In this document: positions 1 to 5,569 of the stretch, piece by piece
Position numbering within the stretch: position 1 is the stretch's first letter
Layout: each line of letters starts with the position of its first letter
NCBI GenBank assembly: GCA_958349075.1
Contig: CATWBR010000257.1
Span: forward strand, 1-6,551
Direction of reading: 5' to 3'
Source of the DNA: an uncultured Clostridium sp.
Lineage (GTDB): Bacteria; Bacillota; Clostridia; Lachnospirales; Lachnospiraceae
Length of the DNA stretch: 6,551 nt
Made by a program: the position numbers and the translations under genes
The notes under the pieces: generated by a model
Databases searched by the model: none
What the model was told of the DNA's origin: nothing
Seen by the model: only the letters and a program-made list of their open reading frames with translations

Positions 1-3
1 TAA

Positions 4-9
4 TATAAT
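4..9 (+). promoter_or_regulatory. possible -10 box (TATAAT) of the nfeD-SPFH operon
   Basis: A perfect TATAAT lies at the window edge, and the next genes on this strand are nfeD and the SPFH gene. Its -35 partner would lie before base 1, so the promoter cannot be confirmed. If real, transcription would start near base 16 and leave a leader of about 125 nt before nfeD. Confidence 0.4.
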
Positions 10-28
10 AGTACCAAGGAGTATTTCT

Positions 29-107
29 GTTACCGTTCACACAGGCAGTATTCCGCGAGGTGCTTTTACCGGCACAACCGTTTTCAGGCAGAGGTGTGAA
101 CAATAAC
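29..107 (+). repeat. leader element with imperfect 14-bp inverted termini
   Basis: Bases 29-42 (GTTACCGTTCACAC) are matched in inverted orientation by bases 94-107 (GTGTGAACAATAAC). Twelve of 14 positions pair, and the two mismatches are adjacent C/A pairs. Between the arms, GTGC (60-63) and GCAC (72-75) can form a small inner hairpin. If the -10 box at 4-9 is real, the whole element is transcribed as part of the nfeD leader. It could be an RNA structure or a dispersed short palindromic repeat; the window alone cannot decide. It matches no riboswitch class that I recognise. Confidence 0.5.
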
Positions 108-125
108 GTATTTTCCTTTGAAGAG

Positions 126-135
126 AAAGGAGAGA
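126..135 (+). promoter_or_regulatory. ribosome binding site that fixes the nfeD start
   Basis: A purine-rich AAAGGAGAGA sits 5 bases before the ATG at 141. The upstream in-frame GTG at 60 has no comparable site and would add 27 polar residues before the first membrane helix. Confidence 0.8.
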
Positions 136-140
136 TAAGT

Positions 141-578
141 ATGGCATGGATAATCTGGCTGGCGGCGTTTGTGGTTCTGATAGGAATCGAGGCCGCAACG
201 ATGGCGCTTACGACCATCTGGTTTGCCGGGGGAGCAATAGTCGCTTTTTTACTGGCGCTTCTTGGAGCGGGTCAAAACATTCAGTTTGCAGCGTTTTTCA
301 TTGTTTCCTGTGCATTGCTTCTATTTACCAGGCCTTTTGCACTGAAGTTTGTCAACAAGAAGACGGTTAAGACAAATGTGGAGAGCCTTATCGGGAAGAA
401 GGCCAGAATAACGGCGGATGTGGACAATGATCTGGCCACTGGAGCCGCGGTTATTTCGGGTCAGGAATGGACGGCGCGTTCGAACGACGGCAAGCCGATT
501 AAAGAAGGGACCATGGTAAAGATAGACGCGGTCAACGGAGTCAAACTGATCGTGAGCAGAATTGAGGAGGAGAAATAG
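141..578 (+). CDS. NfeD-like short membrane protein (NfeD1b type)
   Basis: A 145-residue membrane protein of the short NfeD class, which lacks the N-terminal ClpP-like protease domain of long NfeD proteins. Three hydrophobic helices are visible at about residues 2-20, 26-43 and 47-64. They are followed by a soluble OB-fold domain at about 80-143. The domain carries the family pattern LIGKKARI (83-90) and SGQEWTAR (106-113), then a final beta strand VKLIVSR. The family is known to pair with SPFH proteins and is thought to help their assembly or localisation in the membrane. The next gene encodes such a protein one base downstream, so the two are almost certainly co-transcribed. The ATG at 141 was chosen for its ribosome binding site and because the first helix then starts at residue 2. 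Confidence 0.9.
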   Translation: MAWIIWLAAFVVLIGIEAATMALTTIWFAGGAIVAFLLALLGAGQNIQFAAFFIVSCALLLFTRPFALKFVNKKTVKTNVESLIGKKARITADVDNDLATGAAVISGQEWTARSNDGKPIKEGTMVKIDAVNGVKLIVSRIEEEK

Positions 579-579
579 A

Positions 580-1524
580 ATGGGAGCATTTATAAGTTTT
601 GTCGTTATTGCGATTATCGTTCTGCTGGTACTGTCATCATGCATCAGAATCGTACCGCAGGCACAGGCACTTGTTGTGGAGCGCTTAGGCGCATATCTGG
701 ATACATGGTCGGTAGGAGTACATTTCAAGGTTCCTTTCATTGACCGTGTGGCCAAGAGAGTAATTCTGAAAGAGCAGGTAGTGGATTTCGCGCCGCAGCC
801 TGTTATCACAAAGGATAATGTTACGATGAAGATTGATACGGTTGTCTTCTTCCAGATTACGGACCCGAAGCTGTTTGCATACGGCGTGGAGAATCCGATT
901 ATGGCGATCGAGAATCTGACGGCCACAACACTGAGAAATATTATCGGTGATTTGGAGCTTGACCAGACCCTGACCTCCAGAGAGACAATCAACACAAAGA
1001 TGCGTTCCGCCCTTGACGTGGCTACCGATCCGTGGGGCATCAAGGTGAACCGTGTGGAGCTTAAGAATATTATTCCGCCGGCTGCGATTCAGGATGCGAT
1101 GGAGAAGCAGATGAAGGCAGAGCGTGAGCGCCGTGAGGTAATCCTTCGTGCAGAAGGTGAGAAGAAGTCGGCAATCCTTGTTGCGGAAGGAAAGAAAGCG
1201 TCTGCTATCCTGGAAGCCGAGGCTGAGAAAGCGTCCGCTATCCTCCGTGCGGAAGCCGAGAAGGAGAAGAGGATCCGTGAGGCGGAAGGCCAGGCGGAGG
1301 CAATCCAGAAGATCCAGCAGGCGAATGCGGATGGTATCCGTTTCATAAAAGAGGCCGGTGCAGACAGTGCGGTGCTCCAGATTAAGAGCCTGGAGGCATT
1401 TGCAAAGGCTGCAGACGGCAAGGCAACTAAAATCATTATTCCGTCGGAGATTCAGGGAATTGCAGGTCTTGTAAAGTCCCTGGTGGAAGTCGGAGCGAAA
1501 GATGACAATACCGGTGCCAAATAA
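580..1524 (+). CDS. SPFH/Band 7 protein, stomatin/paraslipin (QmcA-like)
   Basis: A 314-residue membrane-anchored scaffold protein. Residues 4-20 form a hydrophobic anchor ending in SSC. The SPFH/Band 7 domain spans about 23-180 and includes the characteristic IVPQAQALVVERLGAY (24-39), DNVTMKIDTVVFFQI (79-93) and NPWGIKV-like DPWGIKV (150-156). A charged coiled coil follows at about 177-260, with five 11-residue repeats at 190-244. The C-terminal hydrophobic stretch (about 287-304) resembles the oligomerisation segment of this family. Proteins of this type form large ring or cage-like membrane oligomers with NfeD partners and are linked to membrane quality control and lipid microdomains. The ATG at 580 follows AGGAGG (565-570) by 9 bases and starts one base after the nfeD stop. 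An in-frame TTG at 562 would add RRRNR but overlaps the ribosome binding site. A function beyond the family role cannot be read here. Confidence 0.93.
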   Translation: MGAFISFVVIAIIVLLVLSSCIRIVPQAQALVVERLGAYLDTWSVGVHFKVPFIDRVAKRVILKEQVVDFAPQPVITKDNVTMKIDTVVFFQITDPKLFAYGVENPIMAIENLTATTLRNIIGDLELDQTLTSRETINTKMRSALDVATDPWGIKVNRVELKNIIPPAAIQDAMEKQMKAERERREVILRAEGEKKSAILVAEGKKASAILEAEAEKASAILRAEAEKEKRIREAEGQAEAIQKIQQANADGIRFIKEAGADSAVLQIKSLEAFAKAADGKATKIIIPSEIQGIAGLVKSLVEVGAKDDNTGAK

Positions 1525-1583
1525 GTATTTAGTAAAAAGAACCCGATGAAGAGCAGGCTTTGCAGCTTATTCACCGCTTAAGA

Positions 1584-1636
1584 AAAAACCGGATTAGTCC
1601 GAAGCAGCCAGAATTGCTTGAGGAAATCCGGTTTTT
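1584..1636. terminator. hairpin terminator, probably bidirectional
   Basis: Bases 1584-1595 (AAAAACCGGATT) and 1625-1636 (AATCCGGTTTTT) form a perfect 12-bp inverted repeat. Further pairing is possible inside it: TCC 1598-1600 with GGA 1622-1624, and AAGCA 1602-1606 with TGCTT 1615-1619. The GC core is followed by a T-run on both strands, so it could stop transcription in either direction. It lies 59 bases after the SPFH stop and closes the first operon. Confidence 0.8.
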
Positions 1637-1646
1637 CCTTTATTAA
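1618..1646 (+). promoter_or_regulatory. weak candidate promoter for the patatin-like gene
   Basis: TTGAGG (1618-1623) and TATTAA (1641-1646) are separated by 17 bases, each matching four of six consensus positions. It overlaps the 3' arm of the terminator. It is the best sigma-A-like candidate I found between the terminator and the gene, but it is weak. Confidence 0.25.
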
Positions 1647-1648
1647 TT

Positions 1649-1686
1649 GGCAATAAAAACGTTCATGGAACGTGATGATTATTGCC
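1649..1686 (+). promoter_or_regulatory. nested dyad symmetry upstream of the patatin-like gene
   Basis: The outer arms GGCAATAA (1649-1656) and TTATTGCC (1679-1686) are perfect inverted copies. Inside them, ACGTTC (1659-1664) and GAACGT (1668-1673) form a second perfect dyad around ATG. It could be a repressor operator or a leader-RNA hairpin. It lies 45 bases before the preferred start codon at 1732. Confidence 0.45.
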
Positions 1687-1721
1687 GACAGCGGCCGGCA
1701 GAGCGTGCCTTTTGGCGTTTT

Positions 1722-1726
1722 AAAGG
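1722..1726 (+). promoter_or_regulatory. ribosome binding site that favours the 1732/1735 start
   Basis: AAAGG lies 5 bases before the ATG at 1732 and 8 before the ATG at 1735. The longer in-frame GTG at 1672 has no purine-rich site and falls inside the nested dyad. Confidence 0.55.
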
Positions 1727-1731
1727 TGAAA

Positions 1732-2925
1732 ATGATGGAGAATGGACAGAAAACAGCGGGCGCAAGGCGCAGAATGGTCAGAAAGGTAAATCTGGGACAG
1801 GATAAGATTAAACTTGATCTGTCCAGGGAATACGGCCTGGTGCTAGAGGGCGGCGGAGCCAAGGGTTCTTTTCAGATAGGCGCCTGGCGGGCGCTCAGGG
1901 AAGCAGGAATCAGGATAAAGGGCGTATCGGGAGTCTCTGTCGGGGCGCTGAACGGAGCCTTAATCTGCATGGACGATCCGGAAAAGGCGGAGGATATCTG
2001 GCACAACATCAATTACTCCACGGTTATGGATTTTAATCTGGGTACGGGAACTTTGCAGGAAGCAGCGGAGGAGATCAAACGGCTTTTTAAGGATCGGGGC
2101 GTCGATATCACGCCCCTGAAAAAACTGCTTCATGAGACCGTGGACGAGGAGAAAATCAGGAATTCCGCCTGTGAACTCTTTGCCACAACGTTCTCCGTCT
2201 CCGACATGAAATTACTCAATATGGACGTAAAATCCATGCCGGACGGCAAGATAGAGGAGATTCTTCTGGCCAGCGCCTATCTCCCGGTCTTTAAGACAGA
2301 GAAACTGGGCGGAAAGCTCTATACGGACGGCGGCGGGTTTAACAATGTCCCACTGGATGTGCTGATTGACCGTGGCTACCGGGATATTATCGTCATTCGG
2401 ATCTACGGAATCGGCTATGACCGCGAGAAGAAGATAAAGATTCCGGAGGGCACAAATATCTATCATATTGCTCCAAGGGAAGAACTGGGAGGCGTTCTGG
2501 AATTCGACAGCAAACGGAGCCGGAAAAATATGGCTCTCGGTTATCTGGAGGCGTCACGTCTGCTCTATGGGCTGCACGGGCGGAGATACTATATCTATGC
2601 ACCCTATGAGGAACCGTACTATTTTGACAGAATGATGTCTGAACTGGAGCTTCTGAAGGTTTATCTGAGTTCCGTCCTGGATGAGGAAACCCTAGCATAC
2701 CTGGACGGCTACCGCTTTTACACGGAGAATGTGTTCCCGGAACTGGCGGTCAGAATGAAGCTTAAAGAGGATTGGAATTATAAGGATATGTACCTGGGAA
2801 TCCTGGAGGAACTGGCGTCCTCACTGAAGATCACCAGATACCGTGTTTATAAAACAGATGAGCTGGTGAGGGAAATCCATAAAGCTCTTCTTAAATCCGA
2901 CGGAAGAATTCCTGTCTGCAATTAG
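1732..2925 (+). CDS. patatin-like phospholipase
   Basis: A 397-residue protein of the bacterial patatin-like (RssA-type) lipid acyl hydrolase family. Counting from the ATG at 1732, it has the oxyanion-hole motif GGGAKG at 40-45. The nucleophile elbow GVSVG is at 67-71 with catalytic Ser69, and the DGG motif at 199-201 carries catalytic Asp199. The Ser-Asp dyad is therefore complete and the enzyme should be active on lipid acyl esters; its actual substrate is unknown. No signal peptide or clear membrane helix is seen, so it is probably cytoplasmic or membrane-peripheral. About 110 residues after the catalytic domain (from about 280) form a charged, helix-rich tail of unknown role. It sits alone between a terminator and the next promoter. 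The N-terminus is uncertain: GTG 1672 adds 20 residues, and ATG 1774 removes 14 while leaving the domain intact. Confidence 0.9.
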   Translation: MMENGQKTAGARRRMVRKVNLGQDKIKLDLSREYGLVLEGGGAKGSFQIGAWRALREAGIRIKGVSGVSVGALNGALICMDDPEKAEDIWHNINYSTVMDFNLGTGTLQEAAEEIKRLFKDRGVDITPLKKLLHETVDEEKIRNSACELFATTFSVSDMKLLNMDVKSMPDGKIEEILLASAYLPVFKTEKLGGKLYTDGGGFNNVPLDVLIDRGYRDIIVIRIYGIGYDREKKIKIPEGTNIYHIAPREELGGVLEFDSKRSRKNMALGYLEASRLLYGLHGRRYYIYAPYEEPYYFDRMMSELELLKVYLSSVLDEETLAYLDGYRFYTENVFPELAVRMKLKEDWNYKDMYLGILEELASSLKITRYRVYKTDELVREIHKALLKSDGRIPVCN

Positions 2926-2979
2926 CGTACCGGCACATTCAGATACAGCGCTGTCTGTCCCCGAAAAAGCGTACCGGCA
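2912..2979 (+). repeat. duplicated short motifs flanking a palindrome
   Basis: CTGTCTG occurs at 2912-2918 and 2951-2957, and GCGTACCGGCA at 2925-2935 and 2969-2979, in the same order both times. A perfect 10-bp palindrome ACAGCGCTGT (2945-2954) lies between the copies of the longer motif. The first copy overlaps the end of the patatin-like gene. The second ends 19 bases before the -35 box of the next promoter. It may be a diverged tandem duplication or a pair of protein-binding sites. Confidence 0.45.
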
Positions 2980-2998
2980 TACCTGTTTTCATATCTTT

Positions 2999-3027
2999 TT
3001 GACAAGTGGGCGGTATTTATGTAAAAT
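2999..3027 (+). promoter_or_regulatory. near-consensus sigma-A promoter
   Basis: TTGACA (2999-3004), a 17-base spacer and TAAAAT (3022-3027) match eleven of twelve consensus positions. Transcription would start near 3034, about 20 nt before the ATG at 3054. It should drive the small membrane protein and probably birA, mutY and the lipid kinase. Confidence 0.8.
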
Positions 3028-3053
3028 AAGAGAAGTTAAAGGAGAGAAAAACG

Positions 3054-3362
3054 ATGGTATTACAGGAAAAAAGAAGAACCGGCAGGGTTTCCTCTTTCGT
3101 TTTAGACACGCTCCACGTTGTGGTGGGGATTCTGATCGTCATTCTGGCCGTACTTGCTTTTCTTAACCCGGATGAGAACAGGATTTTGTTCCCGGCTATC
3201 TTTCTTCTGGCGTCGCTGCTGAACCTTGCAAGCGGCTATGAACGTTTCCACAACAACAGAGGAAAAAAGAAAAAGAGAATTGCGGGCGCAGCGCTCATGG
3301 CAGCGGGATTTGCATTGTTCCTTCTATGCGTGATCAGCGCACTTACAATCTGGTGGGGGTAA
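3054..3362 (+). CDS. small three-helix membrane protein, function unknown
   Basis: I do not recognise this 102-residue protein. A basic N-terminus (EKRRTGR) precedes three predicted membrane helices at about 15-37, 43-61 and 76-100. A strongly basic loop, RGKKKKR, lies at about 69-75 between helices 2 and 3. By the positive-inside rule, that loop should be cytoplasmic. The basic N-terminus would then be cytoplasmic only if helices 1 and 2 form a hairpin, which the short NPDEN turn (38-42) allows. No catalytic or metal-binding motif is visible. The ATG follows GGAG (3041-3044) by 9 bases, and a strong promoter lies just upstream, so the gene is probably real and well expressed. It ends 6 bases before birA, so the two are very likely co-transcribed. 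Its final codons, Trp-Trp-Gly, supply the G-rich site before birA. Confidence 0.8.
   Translation: MVLQEKRRTGRVSSFVLDTLHVVVGILIVILAVLAFLNPDENRILFPAIFLLASLLNLASGYERFHNNRGKKKKRIAGAALMAAGFALFLLCVISALTIWWG
3352..3359 (+). promoter_or_regulatory. unusual G-rich ribosome binding site for birA
   Basis: GGTGGGGG lies 9 bases before the GTG start at 3369 and inside the end of the previous gene. It is only an imperfect GGAGG match and serves a non-ATG start, which suggests modest or coupled translation of birA. Confidence 0.45.
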
Positions 3363-3368
3363 TAAGAC

Positions 3369-4349
3369 GTGAAGACAGAAGTTTTAAGGATGTTAAAAGA
3401 GGCGGACGGATATATTTCCGGCCAGGAAATCTGCGAGAAATTTGATGTTTCCAGGACTGCGGTATGGAAAGTGATTAAGCAGCTTGAGACAGAGGGATAT
3501 CTGATTGAGGCTGTGAGGAATAAAGGATACAGGCTCAAAACGGCCGGCGATATTTTAAGCCGGGCGGAGCTTGAGAGCGGTATGAAGACCGGGTGGGCGG
3601 GAAGGAATGTCCTCTATTTTGACGAGACAGGTTCCACGAACACGGCGGCCAAGATGGCGGCGGAGGAGGGCGCTCCCCACGGGACGCTGGCAGTCGCGGA
3701 TTACCAGAACATGGGGAAGGGACGCAGGGGAAAGATGTGGACATCACCGCGCGGGGTGGGAGTCTGGATGAGTCTCATGATCCGTCCGGAACTTCACCCG
3801 TCCTCGGCATCAATGCTGACACTGGTGGCGGCTATGGCCGTTTCCGAGGGAATTACAAAGACCTGCGGTCTGGAGACACAGATTAAATGGCCCAATGACA
3901 TAGTGGCCGGCGGCAAGAAGCTCTGCGGCATTCTGACCGAGATGAGCACGGAGCTGGAATGTATCAACTATGTGGTGACGGGTATCGGTATCAATGCCAA
4001 TATGGAAGAATTTCCGGATGAGATCAGGGAAGTGGCCACATCAATCCTGATGCAGACCGGAAAGACCGTTAAGAGGAGCGAACTGATAAGCGCCGTAATG
4101 GAGGCTTATGAAAAATACTATGCACTGTTTATGGAAACCGGAAACATGGCGGGACTTCTTGAGGTATACAACAGCCGTTTGGCCAATGTAAACCGCTCGG
4201 TCCGTGTGCTTGCGCCGCACAACGAATATGTGGGCACGGCGCTTGGAATTAACGAGGCGGGTGAGCTGCTGGTGAAGACGGAGGACGGAGCCGTGCATCA
4301 GGTTATTTCCGGTGAGGTTTCAGTCCGGGGGATTTATGGATATGTATAA
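3369..4349 (+). CDS. birA: bifunctional biotin-protein ligase / biotin operon repressor BirA
   Basis: A 326-residue class II biotin-protein ligase. It makes biotinyl-5'-AMP from biotin and ATP and moves biotin to a lysine of carboxylase carrier proteins such as acetyl-CoA carboxylase BCCP. The N-terminal winged helix-turn-helix (about 1-60) has the DNA-recognition stretch SGQEICEKFDVSRTAVWK (17-34), so it can also act as a repressor. The catalytic domain shows STN (89-91), the biotinyl-AMP loop GKGRRG (116-121), KWPND (173-177), GKKLCGILTE (182-191) and GIGINAN (205-211). A C-terminal SH3-like domain includes SGEVSVRG (314-321). All key motifs are intact and the length fits the family. GTG 3369 was chosen because the family N-terminus (MKTEVLRML) starts there; an ATG at 3390 would cut into the winged helix. 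No biotin biosynthesis gene is in view. Confidence 0.96.
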   Translation: MKTEVLRMLKEADGYISGQEICEKFDVSRTAVWKVIKQLETEGYLIEAVRNKGYRLKTAGDILSRAELESGMKTGWAGRNVLYFDETGSTNTAAKMAAEEGAPHGTLAVADYQNMGKGRRGKMWTSPRGVGVWMSLMIRPELHPSSASMLTLVAAMAVSEGITKTCGLETQIKWPNDIVAGGKKLCGILTEMSTELECINYVVTGIGINANMEEFPDEIREVATSILMQTGKTVKRSELISAVMEAYEKYYALFMETGNMAGLLEVYNSRLANVNRSVRVLAPHNEYVGTALGINEAGELLVKTEDGAVHQVISGEVSVRGIYGYV

Positions 4350-4360
4350 TTGAGGAATGA

Positions 4361-4426
4361 TAACGCCGCCGGGACTGAAGACGCGGAGGGCGCCTCACAC
4401 CATTCCGGCCCGGACGGCGGCGGTTA
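4361..4426 (+). repeat. GC-rich intergenic hairpin between birA and mutY
   Basis: CGCCGCC (4364-4370) pairs perfectly with GGCGGCG (4416-4422). TAA (4361-4363) pairs with TTA (4424-4426) across a one-base bulge. Inside the loop, GAGG (4386-4389) and CCTC (4393-4396) form a small second hairpin. No T-run follows, so it is not a canonical intrinsic terminator. It ends one base before the mutY ribosome binding site. It could be an RNA structure that slows ribosome loading, an attenuator, an RNA-processing site or a short extragenic palindrome. Confidence 0.55.
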
Positions 4427-4436
4427 AGAGGAACTT

Positions 4437-5549
4437 ATGGAATATTTATATGGTAAATTAAAAACGCTGGAGCGGGAAGATAGTCCGCTTAAGGAAGATG
4501 AGAGGCTGAAGGCCGCATCGGGGCCGCTGCTTCACTGGTATGACAATAACCGGAGGATTCTGCCGTGGAGGGAAGAACCGGAAGCGTACCGGGTATGGAT
4601 TTCCGAGATTATGCTTCAGCAGACCAGAGTGGAGGCGGTAAAACCGTATTTTGCCCGCTTTATGGAGGCGCTGCCGGATATAAAGAGCCTGGCTCAGGTG
4701 GAGGAGCAGACGCTCCTCAAATTGTGGGAAGGGCTTGGATACTACAACAGGGCCAGAAACCTGAAAAAGGCGGCCCAGGTTATTGTGGAAGAACATGGCG
4801 CAGTGATGCCTGATTCCTATGAGAAGCTTCTTAAGCTTCCCGGAATAGGAAGCTATACGGCAGGCGCCATCGCATCCATTGCCTTTGGTATCCCGGAACC
4901 GGCCGTGGACGGCAATGTTCTGCGGGTGCTGTCAAGACTTCTCGCAGACAGGGAAGATATCGGAAAAGCCGGTACGAAAAAGCGGTTTGAAGATTTAATC
5001 AGGGAAAATATGGACAAGGACAGGGCCGGGGATTATAACCAGGCGCTGATAGAGCTGGGAGCGATTGTCTGTATTCCGGCCGGGAAACCGCTGTGTGCGG
5101 AGTGCCCGCTGCGTTCAATCTGCCTGGCGCACAGAGAAGGGCTGACAGACGTAATTCCCGTAAAGGCTCCCAAGAAGCCGAGAAGGATTGAAGAAAAGAC
5201 GGTATTTCTCCTGGAATGGGAGGACCGGGCGGCAATCCGCAAGAGGAGCAGCAAAGGACTTCTGGCATCTCTCTATGAATTTCCCAATATACCGGGACAT
5301 GCGGAGGAAGGAAATCTCATAGAGGAGCTTAAAGACGGGCTGGGACTTTTGGCGGAGGAGATTCTGTCCGTTGAAAAACTTCCCGGGGCGGTTCATATTT
5401 TCTCCCATGTGGAGTGGCACATGACGGGATATCGTGTTAAAATTGCAAATGAACATCCGGAATTGTTCAAAATGGTGAAAAAAGAGGAAATATTTTCAAA
5501 ATATCCCCTTCCAAATGCATTCGGAGTGTATACAAAAGCTTTAATGTGA
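4437..5549 (+). CDS. mutY: adenine DNA glycosylase MutY (A/G-specific)
   Basis: A 370-residue base-excision repair enzyme that removes adenine paired with 8-oxoguanine. The HhH-GPD domain spans about 25-230. It includes SEIMLQQT (56-63) with catalytic Glu57, the helix-hairpin-helix LPGIGSYTAGA (134-144) with Tyr140, and VDGNVLRV (157-164) with catalytic Asp158. The [4Fe-4S] cysteines are C212, C220, C223 and C229. The first gap is seven residues rather than the usual six. The C-terminal NUDIX-like domain (about 250-365) has GLLASLYEFP (274-283) and the FSH motif (322-324), which reads 8-oxoguanine in known MutY structures. The N-terminus is about 20 residues longer than in E. coli MutY, and no alternative ATG lies between. 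The ATG is preceded by GAGGA (4428-4432). The protein appears complete and functional. Confidence 0.96.
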   Translation: MEYLYGKLKTLEREDSPLKEDERLKAASGPLLHWYDNNRRILPWREEPEAYRVWISEIMLQQTRVEAVKPYFARFMEALPDIKSLAQVEEQTLLKLWEGLGYYNRARNLKKAAQVIVEEHGAVMPDSYEKLLKLPGIGSYTAGAIASIAFGIPEPAVDGNVLRVLSRLLADREDIGKAGTKKRFEDLIRENMDKDRAGDYNQALIELGAIVCIPAGKPLCAECPLRSICLAHREGLTDVIPVKAPKKPRRIEEKTVFLLEWEDRAAIRKRSSKGLLASLYEFPNIPGHAEEGNLIEELKDGLGLLAEEILSVEKLPGAVHIFSHVEWHMTGYRVKIANEHPELFKMVKKEEIFSKYPLPNAFGVYTKALM

Positions 5550-5569
5550 AATAATGAGAGGGAAGACCT

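Noticed and set aside
12..140. An N-terminal extension of nfeD starting at CTG 27 after AAGGAG (15-20), or at GTG 60
   Set aside because: The frame is open, but CTG is a rare start, the extension is polar and unlike the family, and the ATG at 141 has its own strong ribosome binding site.
321..1043. A long open frame on the minus strand (240 codons) opposite nfeD and the SPFH gene
   Set aside because: It lies fully opposite two well-supported genes, has no family resemblance, and reads as the antisense of conserved codons.
1147..1311. The regular 33-nt repeats as a CRISPR-like array
   Set aside because: The units are contiguous with no spacers, are only partly identical, and encode a family-typical coiled coil.
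1659..1673. The inner dyad ACGTTC-N3-GAACGT as a LexA/SOS box
   Set aside because: The Firmicute LexA box has GAAC on the left and GTTC on the right with four bases between. Here the half-sites are in the reverse order with three bases between.
580..2925. The NfeD/SPFH genes plus the patatin-like lipase as an antiphage defence system (CBASS-like patatin effector)
   Set aside because: No nucleotide cyclase, sensor or nuclease gene is present. A terminator separates the lipase from the SPFH operon, and all the neighbours are housekeeping genes.
3363..3368. A BirA operator controlling birA itself
   Set aside because: The gap to the preceding gene is only 6 bases and no BirA-type palindrome is seen around the 2999-3027 promoter.
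4345..4350. TATAAT at the birA stop codon as a mutY promoter
   Set aside because: No -35-like hexamer lies 16-18 bases upstream and no TGn extension precedes it, so it is best explained as coding sequence plus the stop codon.
4361..4426. The birA-mutY hairpin as an intrinsic terminator
   Set aside because: No T-run follows the 3' arm, and the mutY ribosome binding site begins directly after it.
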